Made by a program: the position numbers and the translations under genes
In this document: positions 23,191 through 34,760 of the stretch, one piece after another
Position numbering within the stretch: position 1 is the stretch's first letter
Layout of the letters: each line of letters begins with the position of its first letter
Notes under the pieces: generated by a model
What the model was told of the DNA's origin: nothing
Databases searched by the model: none
Seen by the model: the letters and a program-made list of their open reading frames with translations, nothing else
Assembly: GCA_023374045.1 (NCBI GenBank)
Contig: CM041776.1
Span: 120,919,000-120,982,999 of the forward strand
Source: Limonium bicolor
Taxonomy: Eukaryota > Streptophyta > Magnoliopsida > Caryophyllales > Plumbaginaceae
DNA length: 64,000 bases
Direction: 5' to 3'

Positions 23191-25089
23191 CTCTACGGTA
23201 GCCACCAAACCGGCTCCTCCTCGCCACCCTCGCCTCCATACTGTTCGAGCCCTTCACCTTGACCTCCTTCCTCGATCGTACTCTACTGGAAATCCAGAAA
23301 CATTCCTTCATCAAAAACCATCCCTCCCTCTGCTCACCTCGAACCACCCTCGTTCTTCTTCTCGATCCTAAGCCAGAAATCACCAACGTCAAACCCGACC
23401 ACCTGTTATCGGAAAACCTTGGCGCAACTCCTACTTCTTAGTCGCGATCAATAAGCACCGTAAGTTGGCGCCCAGTTCGCTCCATCGCCAGTTTACATTT
23501 GGATTTGTCTTTCGTTTTCTTGCTCATATATTCCTTCTGTTTTCAATCTACTACTTTCGTTTTCCGTCGCTATGTGAACCACAATGGGGATAGCCGTAAG
23601 AAAATGCAGCTCTCTCAGAATCTTGATTCTGTAACATGAGCTAGTTTTCCCTCTCTTCCCCTTGTATTTAGTCATGCTCTCTCATCGGTATTTCGCTTCT
23701 CGTTGCGCATAATCAATTGCTAACGGGAGCCAAGTCGATTCAGTCTCTGAAATAAAGAGGAAAAAGAAAAGCATATGAGAGTTTGTTTTTTCTTTCCTTT
23801 CGTTCTCTAAGAAATGCCACCAGTTCGAGTTTCATCGGAAATTCTGAATAAGTTTGCTTCGTGGTGTATTCCTGGCATTTGACGAGTGTTGGTCTGCCTT
23901 TGAGCGTTGTTTAGTTTTCTAATCTCTCTACCGACTCATCATTCTTTGTATTCTCACTTGTTTCATCATGTCGTTCTTCATTTACATCTATTGCTGGGTT
24001 TTAAGTTAAGTCCACTGCGCTCAAAAGAATCCCGAACCCAGAATGGGTCGCCGGTTTGAAGAGTTGCCCGAATCGAATATCGGCTTCAGACTTCTACTGC
24101 CTCCAATTCCCGTATTGACATGTTGTACTATTTTCGATTTGCTTTTCAAATCCATGGTGGGTTCCCGGATTTCGATCTTTCATATATTGTTGAAGAATGG
24201 ATTTCAGTTTCAGACCATAAGTAAAATCATCGATTTGTCTCCTTTCACCAGAGTTCCGATATTTTCATTTTCTGAACGCGTGAGAGACCTTGGGTTTCAT
24301 GGACTGTATCATCGAATTATTTGGTCACTTTATTCTGCTTGAATATGTGTTTTGTGTATTTCAAATCGGTCCTTGGACACCATAGTTAGTCCCTTCTCTG
24401 TTTAGCCATGGTGTTAGTAATGCAAAGCCTGCTCTGGCCCTTCTCTGTTTTGTTAAATCGGCCATTTCTGCATAATCTGTGTTGTCATAATTCTTCAATG
24501 GTTTAATGAAGAGTTCAGTCTTTAAACAGTAGGCGAAGATTTGGAAATAACCGAGAAAGTAGCTAGAGGTGAAAAACTTAGCTTAAGTTTGGCCTAATAA
24601 TCCAGATTAGTAGCAGAAAGTCTCAGATCTTTGTAGAGCTCTCTTTAGCACTTAAAAGTACTGGAATAAGGATGTAGTGTTTAATTGATTCGGCACAACT
24701 TGTACTCTGTTTTGAATTAGTAACACCTGGCTCCAGTCGTCATGTTCTAGCTTAGAGCGCACCTGTTTGTAGATAACACCCAGGTGGGACCAATTCCATT
24801 GAAATTCAGTTTGCTTTCTTGGTTGCCTTAACTTGTTATCTATCGTGGGGTCTACTCTCCGATTATATTCTCTTTTTGTGATTATATGTATATATGTTTT
24901 AGTGTGTTACGGTTTATTGCAATCTTTTCATCCGTTTCTCTGTATAGTTTGTATTTAAACTATGTGCCATTCTTAGTACCCCCCCTTTCATTCACTTTCT
25001 CATCTTTCTCTCTTTATATTTGTCACTCTCCCTTGTTTTTATTAAGACCATTAGGTCACCCCTTTTCTTTGATCAAAGTCTTGGAAGAT

Positions 25090-25215
25090 ACCCCACAGCT
25101 AGCTTATTTCTGATTTGCTTTGTGGGGAACAATATCTCCAAACTTTGAAATTCTTTTAAGCCTTGAGGGTACCCACAGCTAGCTTATTTCTGATTTGCTT
25201 GGTGGGAACACACCC
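25090..25215 (+). repeat. Duplicated CCCCACA...TGTGGGG hairpin segment
   Basis: A unit of about 77 bp is present twice, each able to form a stem between CCCCACA and TGTGGGG around GCTAGCTTATTTCTGATT. The same pair is at about 45550-45675 in the other LTR. Confidence 0.7.
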
Positions 25216-25536
25216 TCCAAACATTTAAAGCCTATCCCAAACCACCCTTAATTTCACTAAAAAACTTTACCCAAAAAAAATGGAAAAGAAAAGACAAGAA
25301 TTCAGATCATTGATTATAGCTTAAGGTTTCTCATTCCAAATTCCTCCATTTTTTTCAACCCCTCCAATCGAATTGTCTCTCACTTTTAATTGATGTTTCA
25401 TTTCAAAAAGAAATCTCAACTTATTTTGAACACATTTTTTTTCTCACTTGTAAATAAAAGCCCAGATCGACCCAATTCCAAAGCTTGGCCCACCCCCAAT
25501 CTCAGCCCAGCACAATCTGGCCCAAAGCCCAAATCC

Positions 25537-25760
25537 ATCCAGGCCCAAACCCGAAGCCCAAATCCAAGGCCCAAAACCCGAAGCCCAAATCCAAGGCCCA
25601 AAACCCGAAGCCCAAATCCAAGGCCCAAACCCGAAGCCCAAATCCTAGGCCCAAAACCCGAAGCCCAAATCCAAGGCCCAAAACCCGAAGCCCAAATCCA
25701 AGGCCCAAAACCCGAAGCCCAAATCCAAGGCCCCAAAACCCGAAGCCCAAAAGCCCAAGT
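25537..25760 (+). repeat. 27-bp minisatellite of GGCCCA motifs in the LTR
   Basis: About eight tandem units contain GGCCCAAAACCCGAAG and GCCCAAATCC. The long Gly/Leu/Phe and Pro/Lys ORFs here are products of the repeat. Copy in the 3' LTR: 45996-46215. GGCCCA is the plant site II (TCP-bound) motif; any regulatory role here is inference. Confidence 0.92.
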
Positions 25761-25934
25761 GGCCCATTAGTCCGATCCGGCCATTAGCCCAAGAAGCCCA
25801 CCACCCAAAGCCCAAAAAGCCCATGGCCCAAAATCAAGCAAGCCCAAGTCCACAAAGCCTAAGTCCACAAAATCAAGCAAGCCTAGTCCACAAAAATCAA
25901 GTTAAGTCCACAAGAATAAACCTTGAACCAAAGG

Positions 25935-26035
25935 TTGACCTTTGACCTAAAAATTGACTGAATGTTGACTTTGACCAGAAAACCTTGACCTTGACCAAAC
26001 CTTGACCAATCATTGACCAAACTCGAACATTGACC
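25935..26035 (+). promoter_or_regulatory. Cluster of ten W-box motifs in the LTR
   Basis: TTGACC or TTGACT occurs ten times in 101 bp, all on the plus strand. The matching segment of the 3' LTR, 46401-46503, also has ten. TTGAC[C/T] is the binding site of plant WRKY transcription factors. Function is inferred from the motif. Confidence 0.65.
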
Positions 26036-27285
26036 AGGTTCATCTTCCAATACAAGTCAAACCAAATCAATTCCAACACACGTTTCAAACCCGATTCCTT
26101 TCAATTCACTTTCAACTTGTAAATTCCTTTCAAAATCTAAAAACCCAAAAAGAATTTCAAAACCATCATTTCATTCAAGTCTCATCAAGTTTTCAAAGAA
26201 ACCATTTCGTGGAATTTAAAAAGGAAAACTCTTCTCACATCATAGAAAACTCTTCTCCATTGCAGAAAGTTCTTCTCACATATACAGAAAGTTTTCTCCT
26301 AAAACATTTCTCAAAATCAGTGTTTTTTACCGAGAATTCCGAACAACTTCGAAGTTTTTCCAACTCAGTTTTAACTAAAATAAACCGTTTTCGGGGAGCA
26401 AGTAATGTCTAACCCCTTCAAAACATTTCCTCCACGGTTAGGACATCACTTGTCTTCCTTCCCAAAAATAAAAATCCGAGGCGGGGCACTGGGGTCATAA
26501 CCTCCATTGTCGCAGTCTGGATCTCTTTAGGCGGGGCATTAGGGTGACAAACCTCCCCTAATTGCAGCCTAGATTTTTACAAGGCGGGGTGCTAGGGAAG
26601 TAACGACCTTCCTAGTTGCAGCCGGGATTTTAGAATCGTCTAACTCCCTTCCACTCGATTTCAATGTTTTGGTTTTTAACGTTTTAAAACCCGGGAGTTA
26701 GAGACGTTATTAGGATTTGACCGAGAACATCTCATTCATGGTGTTTTCTCTCTAAATCCTATTTTTCGACATAAATTCATTGCCCCATCTTTCGAGCCTC
26801 GGCACTTACCATTAATTAAGTGTCGTGTTCGAGGGGGTACATAGGGTAATCCCTTGGGATTATCCGCCCTTTTACAACAAAATGATTTTTCGGTTTTAAA
26901 AACTTTAAGAGAGACAATTTTGACAATCATTCCTCCAAACAATTCAGTCCACCATCATCTCACTCTAAATTCGAAACATCCCAAAACATCAACCCCTTCA
27001 TAACCTCAAATCCGAAAAGCCCGGGATTTCTACTCAAACTTCAATTGCCTCACATACTCACTCAAATCTTTCCAAACTCGAAACATCTCCTGAATCCCGA
27101 CCTCTTCCAAACTTCTATAGTCTCATAGGCCCGAGTGCCCCACGACTCGAACATCTCAGTCTCTTCACCATATTCAGATTCGAATGTCTCACAGACCCGA
27201 GCGTCGCACAGACTAACCTCTCAAACACCTCAAATATCTTCAAACTCCACAAACATCAAAACTTCCAAAACCCAAAACTGTGAAC

Positions 27286-27323
27286 TACGTAAGGTCTGAT
27301 CTCAACACGGAGTTGAGTACGTA
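27286..27323 (+). other. Conserved hairpin (LTR copy 1)
   Basis: TACGTA (27286-27291), a 9-base bulge, CTCAAC, loop ACGGA, GTTGAG, TACGTA (27318-27323). Other copies are at 47759-47796, 41322-41359 and 58422-58459; the last two have CTCAAT pairing with ATTGAG. Confidence 0.8.
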
Positions 27324-28043
27324 GGCAGCCCACCTAGGGTGCGACCCCATTCCAAACAAAAACCTTTTTCCCCTTTAAGGTGGCTCTCATATCTCTCAAA
27401 ACTCTCAAACCTTCTTTGGCTCCCATGAACTTCAAACCATCAGACTCTAAGCCTTGCTCATTCACCATTCTTCCTCTTGGCACTAGCTTGGCAGAAAAGC
27501 TTGCCTCACCCACTCTCTCTCTCTTCTCATCCTAATCCTACCCTTGGCTTTTAAAATGAATCTCGTTAATAAGGTTTTGAAAGAAGGTAATCCCGACAAT
27601 TGGAGACCGAGGTTTCCTCGGGCACCAATCCGAAGTCGTGGTCGTTGCCACTTCTAAGGGGTGTAACCGAGTGCGAACCCACACAGAATCTCTAGTATGA
27701 TTAGATAAGTCCTATCCATAGACAACAAATCATCAGAGTCAATCAACGGTTCTTATAACCCTTCTCCTCCCTTCCTAGTTCCTTAGGTCAAACTAGGTGG
27801 CGACTCTAGTCAATTTCCGCCCTTAGGCATAAGTCCGCGTGGAGCCCATTGAGAGCGGGTGTAGTGCTCACTAGCATTCCCCATAAGCTTTCTGGGAAAG
27901 ACGGACGATGTAGTAGGTATTTGAGGGATGCCAGAATAACGGGTTTTCACTCTCCACAAAAGGGCATTTCATAGGATCTAGGCTTTTAGTCAGACCATAT
28001 TTAGATAGACCCCCCTCATACCGAAAAATCACCCTCCACAGAA

Positions 28044-28061
28044 TGGCGACTCTGCTGGGGA
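28044..28061 (+). other. Primer-binding site of element B (tRNA-Arg type)
   Basis: TGGCGACTCTGCTGGGGA begins three bases (GAA) after the 5' LTR end. This primer site, complementary to a tRNA-Arg 3' end, is typical of Ogre elements. Confidence 0.88.
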
Positions 28062-31000
28062 AAACTTGAGTAAGTTTTTCTCATAAACTTGGTCAAGGAA
28101 GACTGAACTCCATTCAAGATTGTCAGGATTTCCTAACTTCTTTCAAAACTTTCAAAGATTCATTCCAAGCCTCTAGGATTATTCTGCTCCACACTTAGAG
28201 TGTATCTGATGAGGACGGATAGGACTTGATAGATCCTCAAAACATGACAACAATTGGTTTATGGTCAACTCACGATTAGAAAGAGACACTTAGGGTGAAT
28301 GAAGCTAACTTCCCTTCAGGTTAATAAACAACCAATTTGGAATCACTAATCTCAAGATAAAACACTTAGTACATAGGTTGGTGCTAACTTCATTTGGTTT
28401 ATTTACTGCTTTCATATTTATATTGCGATTGTGGGGTGCATGGGGTGGGTAGCTTAGGACATGCATTCCTCTGTGTCACCCGATTTACCCACGATGTCAC
28501 GGGATCCCCAACCGGTCCACGGTTGATTCCCCATGACTAGGGTCACTTTATGAGTGAACAAACCCACGGGGCGGTAAGGTTTCTGACCGACGCCTTGAGC
28601 TCATGATCCAAATTATCCTCCATTATCCGAGTCGATGCCAGCATATAGTGAACTCTGAGCCTTCAGTGTCCAGCTACCTGGTCCGGTGTCTAAGACGGGT
28701 TTATGGAAGTCACCCCCTTGTATGCCGCCTGTCTGACCGCCCTTTTGCCTTACCCTGAAGATTGCATGAGCTCAGTTCTCCATTGTTCCTCTGCACTACA
28801 TGTGTCTCTAAAGCCCAATGTCACGCTATACGTCCATAGAGGATCCCGTATTTACCGGATACCCATACATGGCACAACGTAGTCAGTGAATAATTTGGAC
28901 TTTAGACACACCTGACCGTGCATGTGACGAGAGACCCGTTCCCATGCAAATACTTCCCCGAGTTTCCCGAAAAGTGGGGTGTTGTCGGATCATCACTGGC
29001 CGTGGCGTATGTTTCCTTATCATCTCGGGTGTCCTGACCTTTCGAACTTAAGCACTCCGGACTTTCTTTACGACGTGCCTCGCAAGGGGCATAGCAGAGA
29101 AAAACCCCGAGAGATGACAGTGAAGGGACGACGGTTCCCCCGGTGAGATGGAATCATAATTGACCTGGAAAGTGATTATCCCAACATTAACACTTACAGC
29201 TCCACATCCAATATAGCCGCGATTTACTTTATGCTATACATGTGTGCAAACCACTTTTTCAGATCAATCCGTTTTAAAATGTTCGGAATTCTCGTTTGCA
29301 TGTCCCTAAAAGCTGTTTTTATAAGCTCGTTTAATTTAAAGTTCCACAAAATATTTACTCATAAACGGGTTTTTTCAAAATTTGTCAATTCTCCTTTAAA
29401 AGGTTTATTTCACTAAAATGCTATTTTCCGAAACAATTTTCAAAAATTTGATTTCGAAAAACCTACTTTCCACAAACGAATTTCAAACAACATTCTTCAC
29501 CAACATGATTTTTAAAATAGTTTTCGAAAACAGTTTTCAAAATTGAATTTCACAAACGTATTTCAAAATAAATGATTCAGTCCCCATGATTATGACCCAC
29601 TATTTTTGAAGTTCACCCACCTTCAAGAGCAGCGGTCATTACCGTGGAGCGTACTAGTCATTCTGTGTTTTCACAAAAGTGGTGGATTTTCACATAAGAT
29701 TTTGCGCTCGATCATTCACCTTTCCTTTCTCAAAAATATCCCTCATTCCCCTCGTTGGAGCAAGTGGAGCAGCACGAAGTTTGAATGCGCGGTTTAAGCC
29801 CGCCGAAAGCCGACGGCGCACCAGCCCGTGGAGTTAGCCGAGCAACAGGAAGGTCAACACCAACCGTTCAAATACCAAATCAAAGATGTACCAACCTGAG
29901 TCAAGCGACATGAAGATTAGCAACACCGATTCAAGTTCAAACTGTTGAAAGTCAGAGGAACACCAGCCCGTTTTGTTTGATCATAGTACCACTTCACTGC
30001 AAGAGCCTGAAGACGAGCGAGCAGTCGGTCAAAAGCTCGAAGTCGAGCGAGCAGCCAATCAGGAGCCCGAACACGAACGAGCGGTCAGTCAAAAGCTTGA
30101 AGACAAAGCAGAGGAGTCCAGAAGAAGTTTTTAACTCGAATCCCTCCTTTAATGACTTTTAGGATTGATGTATAGGTTTTCCCCTATGATTCTTTCCTCT
30201 CTTGTCCATTTCTGAATAGATTACATGTATAGGTTTATACATTCCCTTTGAATTTGTTTAGATCAATGTGTATAGGGTTCCCTACTCCCTATTTTATTTG
30301 CGAATGACCAAGCGTCAAAACCCATTGAGAAAATCCACCGCTTCGAAAACACGTGTTTTCAAAATCGTTTTTCTAAAACTTGGTTTCTTTTGGCATGCAC
30401 GAATAAAGAGAAGAATGAATAAGGAACGACTCCTCAAAGTTATTTATCATTCATCAACTTTGCTTTATGGGGTGAGAATTCACGATATCTACAGGAGGTA
30501 TCCCCTAGATAAACAACACCAGCAAATGCAACCGAGCACAAGGCAAATCGCATGCATTGCATTCATTACAAAAAGTCCCATGTATTCTCGATCAGTTCAA
30601 ATTCGTCAAACACGTACAAGTCCTGTCCACCTCAGAAAAATTGCATAATCATGTGTTTCATTGTCACTGCACTATACACCATCTTTCATCCCCATGTCTC
30701 GACCGCCAAAGCCTGATCTCAGAGGGATAGAAAAGAAAACCGAGCTCAAACCTTTCCCAATCTCAAAGTGTATCATATAGTGGGGCTACCATGCGGGAGT
30801 TGTCACTCCCCAAAATCCAAAAAATCATACATCCAAAAAATCCCAAAAATGCAGTCTCCGTCATATCATTGGGCCACCATGCAGGAGTTGTCACTCCCTA
30901 AAAATTCAAAAAATCCAGGAGCCAATCACCAGACCAACCTCGCTTGAGAATCACTAACCTGACAGCGACCCCGACAGCTACACCCTTCAAGGCCAATAGT

Positions 31001-31896
31001 AATGGAATGAGCTTCATGGGCTGAATTCGACTCAAGCGAGACTAGGTGTAGCCTTACCACGCATGCACTGCATCCAAAAGGAAAAACACAAAAAAAAACA
31101 TTCAGTCAAAATCCAAAGTCAACCATTTTCATTCATCACTTTCAGCATTTCACGCATCTTATACGTAGTAATTCCATATTACCACAATAGATTGCATTGT
31201 AGATAGTCGTGTTTGCATACTCTCGTATCGAAATGACATCTTTGGGAAAAATCTTGATAGATTGTTTGAATAGAGTGCGTGAACCACTAATCTCTCGACC
31301 CATCAATGAACACTAGGGTCCAATCAAAATTAGCACCACAAACCAAGTGAGTAGTGTGCAAAGAGCGGTATTTTCTCTTGAATTTCGATTGAGTGTTTTG
31401 GACGATCTATCGAGCGATGAGGGAAGGTAGAGAGATCCAACGGAGGTAAAACCACGAGTGACTTGTGCTTTCCTTTAGCACATGGAGAGGCATGATTGAA
31501 AGTGAGATCAATGTCGATAAACAGGATACTAACTGTGATTCATGCAAAGATCCGAGAATAGTAAGAAAACAATCATTGACTAATGAGGATGACGAGGCAC
31601 TTAGGAATAAAAATCTCCACAAAACCAGAAAGCCTTGACTGCCCTGTACATAATCCCTAAGTGAGCCGCGCTGAGCCTACAATGACCCTTTTTTCAGCGA
31701 ACTCCACAACATGCCAACCCATGTACTTATACTTACTTGCCCTTGTAATAGAGGATCTTAAAGGAGCTGGAACCATGGCCCTCCCCCACCATCTTTCACA
31801 CAACAGAAAATAAGAATGTTTGAAGAAATCAGTGAGTCAATGCAACTTCAAAGCCAAACACCAAAAAAGAACACTGAAAATGTTCAAGAAGATTAG
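28062..31896 (+). other. Element B internal region, left part, no gag-pol
   Basis: This region is matched by 52187-57092 in B2. The longest ORF is 126 codons (30268-30648); it is not open in B2 and shows no domain. A short minisatellite at 29990-30125 repeats a unit of about 33 bp (GAGC..GAAGACGAGCGAGCAG). A duplicated phrase with CCATGCGGGAGTTGTCACTC is at 30785-30900. I see no retroviral-type motif in any frame. Confidence 0.7.
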
Positions 31897-33648
31897 TGTG
31901 AGCCTCGATTTTAAACCCTATCCTATGTTGATGAAGTTGATTGGGATCTAGTCGGGTTTTAGGTCCACTTATAACTTAAGGTTAATAACTATGTCATATA
32001 ACAATAATTATTAAATCCTATGCTAGCTCACTGGAACCTATTGTGAGTCGCCACCTAATTTTTACCTAGAGTAAATTAGGAAAGGTAGGGTTCGGGTTCG
32101 GGGGCTTGATATTCGACTTAATTAGGGTTCAATTACTTTCATTACCCCTAGAAGTCGTTTTTCCTCTACTTAGTTTAATTACGGCTTATTACGAGTCGTT
32201 TTAAGCTAAGTGCGCGAGCTTCTGTTTTTTTATTTTTTAGCATTTTTTGACTGAAAATAAAAGTGAAAGTTGAAATTACCTAAACTAGGGTTTCGGAGGC
32301 AGAATTAGGTCAAATTTTGTTTCCGTCCGTAGCCACGGACCTAATGTCCGTAACCACGGACCCTAGTTAATCTATGTGAAAATAAAAGTCGAATTAAACA
32401 GAAAACAAAAATTGAAAAGTCCGGGGCCACGGACAGGATGTCCGTAGGCCCGGACATAGTTTAACAAAACCTAAATTTTTAAAATTTTAAAATCCCGCCG
32501 CCGTCCGTGGGTGTCAGTGGCCACGGACAACCCGTCCGTGGTCCCGGACCATAGGTCCGGGATCCCGGACCACCCACGGACAGGGGTTTTATGGTGGTTC
32601 CTGAAGGTGTTTTCGGCTCAAAATTTATGCACGTGTAGCCTGAAAGGTGTACAATTCGTTAGTAATTGAAAGATTGCAGTTTGAGGTCGAATTATGTACG
32701 AAACTTGGCGAACAAGTAACAAGGCAGAAACAAATGTAATTAGCAATACAGAAGCGTAAAAAGGTTAGTTTGAACCCAAAATTTGACAGAGAGTTATAAG
32801 GTCGTGGAGAGTTAGAAAAGTCGAATTGCAACCTGTTTTACCTTCGAATTTAGGAGGATTCTTCACGTCGGGATTCTTCGGAGGCCTCGTTGATGGCGGA
32901 TCCAGAAGAACTTCGAACCCAGCTTCTGACTCCTTGTTGTTCTTGGTATTCTTCACGTTTTGGTGCTGTTTTGGTGGGGGTTTGATGATGGATGATGTTG
33001 TGGGAGTTGAAAATGTGTTTGGTGTTGACTTTGGTGAGATTTCGGTGTTTGATCGTGGCTCTGGGGTTCAAAACGTGGAGAGAGAGAGACGGCTGCCTTC
33101 TTTGAGAGTCTAGGGTTCTTGAGGTTCTGATTTGATCACGGGATAAGGTTCCTTATATAGGCTTCCTTAAAGATAGAAAATCCGGTAAAAACCGAGATTT
33201 ACCGACGTTTTAGCTCAAGGGTTACCAAAAGGAATTTGATTATAAATTTTACACATGGGTAAAGGATGATATTTCTGATTTTTCTAAAGTGGAATCGAAT
33301 TTTTTGGATATTGGGATATTTTTAATTCAATTTCCGTCAGATTCAATCAGAAATTGCTAGAAAATTATTGGAAATTCGAAAAATCAAAATTCCAACGCCA
33401 TTATGCTTCAAATGTCATCCTTTATCATGGGTTAAAATTTCAAAGCATTTTGAATTGATTTGACCCTTATTTGGAGGAGAGAGAAAGCCTATAGGGGGTT
33501 TAGGAGCCTTGAAAAATTACAAAAATGCCCCTGGAGATGACTAAGCTGTCCCTAGTACTCTGAAACGTGCCGATCGAACTGGGAACTCTTGCTACTAGCC
33601 TATTAGTAGAGACTTTCTTCCGGGGGGGTTGAAATTTTGGGTATAACA
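31897..33648 (-). repeat. Element C 3' LTR
   Basis: 1752 bp. It contains a cluster of GTCCGTGG/CCACGGAC and GGTCCGGGA/TCCCGGACC palindromic phrases at 32325-32585. Confidence 0.94.
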
Positions 33649-33675
33649 GATTGCCCCCCGTCAACTAGGCTTTGT
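33649..33675 (-). other. Probable polypurine tract of element C
   Basis: On the minus strand GACGGGGGGCAATC directly precedes the 3' LTR. The G run is the likely core. Confidence 0.6.
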
Positions 33676-33729
33676 AATGAAGATGAAAAGACTAGTTGAT
33701 GCTTGAGTGATACCCCAAAATTCTGGATC

Positions 33730-34000
33730 CTAAAAGACCTCGTATGCCATTTGAAATCTAGCAAGTTGTGTCGAGCTATTCTAAGGTGCTGACTACCAAA
33801 GGTGATGAAAATGATGTCAAGCTATTCTAAGGCGTTGACTACCTAAAATGATGCAAATGGAGTAATGTCAAGCGATTCTAAGGCGTCGACTACCTGAAAG
33901 ACGAAGTAATGTCAAGTGATTCTAAGGCGTTGACAACCTAAAAGATGAAGTAATGTCAAGCGATTCTAAGGCGTTGACTACCTATAAAGGATGAAGTACG
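33730..34000. repeat. Tandem repeat 1 in the element C 3' region (about 46-bp unit)
   Basis: About five diverged units around GTCAAGCGATTCTAAGGCG and TTGACTACC. Confidence 0.85.
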
Positions 34001-34453
34001 CCGAGCATTCTAAGGTGTCGGGAACCTGAAAGTGAATGGAATACACCGAGCATTTTAAGGTGTCGGGAACCTGGAATACGCTGAGCATTATAAGGTGTCG
34101 GGAACCTGAATGGGATACACCGAGCATTTTAAGGTGTCGGGAACCTGGAATACGCCGAGCATTATAAGGTGTCGGGAACCTGAAAGTGAATAAAATACGC
34201 CGAGCATTATAAGGTGTCGGGAACCTGAGACTGAATGGGGTACGCCGAGCATTATAAGGTGTCGGGAACCTGAAATTGAATGAATTACGCCGAGCATTAT
34301 AAGGTGTCGGGAACCTGAAATTGAATGGATTACGCCGAGCATTATAAGGTGTCGGGAACCATAAGTTGAACGGGATACGCCGAGCATTATAAGGTGTCGG
34401 GAACCTGAATTCGAATGGAATACGCCGAGCATTATAAGGTGTCGGGAACCTGA
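34001..34453. repeat. Tandem repeat 2 in the element C 3' region (about 31- to 49-bp units)
   Basis: About eleven copies of CGAGCATTATAAGGTGTCGG plus GAACCTGAA with a variable tail. The 114-codon minus-strand ORF here is made of the repeat. Confidence 0.93.
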
Positions 34454-34489
34454 AGTATAAAAGGTGATGATGCTATGGGGATGATATGC

Positions 34490-34760
34490 TAATTTGTCGA
34501 AAGCAAGAAATTGCTAGGAACATGCCAAACATGGCGATGATGTAGGTTGGTTGAAAGCAAGAAATTGCTAGGAATAAGCCAAACATGGCGATGATGCAGA
34601 TTTGTTGAAAGCACGAAACATGCCAAACATGGCGATGATGCAGATTTGTTGAAAGCAAGAAATTGCTAGGAAATGCCAAACATGGCGATGATGTAGGTTG
34701 GTTGAAAGCAAGAAATTGCTAGGAACATGCCAAACATGGCGATGATGTAGGTTTATGAAA
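34490..34760. repeat. Tandem repeat 3 in the element C 3' region (about 55-bp unit)
   Basis: Five units with GCCAAACATGGCGATGATG and GAAAGCAAGAAATTGCTAGG. Confidence 0.92.

Larger units (their letters stand above)
22716..28040 (+). repeat. Element B 5' LTR
   Basis: 5325 bp ending CCTCCACA. In order it contains a tRNA-like module (22981-23053), a TATA-type promoter candidate (23179), a degenerate unique region, a tandem duplication of a CCCCACA...TGTGGGG hairpin (25090-25215), a minisatellite of GGCCCA motifs (25537-25760), a W-box cluster (25935-26035) and a conserved hairpin (27286-27323). The 99-codon ORF at 24043-24342 is frameshifted in the 3' LTR and matches no family I know. Confidence 0.94.

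Noticed and set aside
24043..24342. 99-codon ORF in the element B LTR as a possible captured gene
   Set aside because: The matching place in the 3' LTR (near 44576) is frameshifted, and the product shows no known domain.
25390..25787. ORFs of 100-200 codons with Gly-Leu-Gly-Phe or Pro-Lys repeats, also at 45856-46518
   Set aside because: They exist only because the 27-bp minisatellite unit is a multiple of three; frames shift between the two LTR copies.
34088..34432. 114-codon minus-strand ORF as a repeat protein
   Set aside because: It is composed of the non-coding tandem repeat in element C and has stops in neighbouring units.
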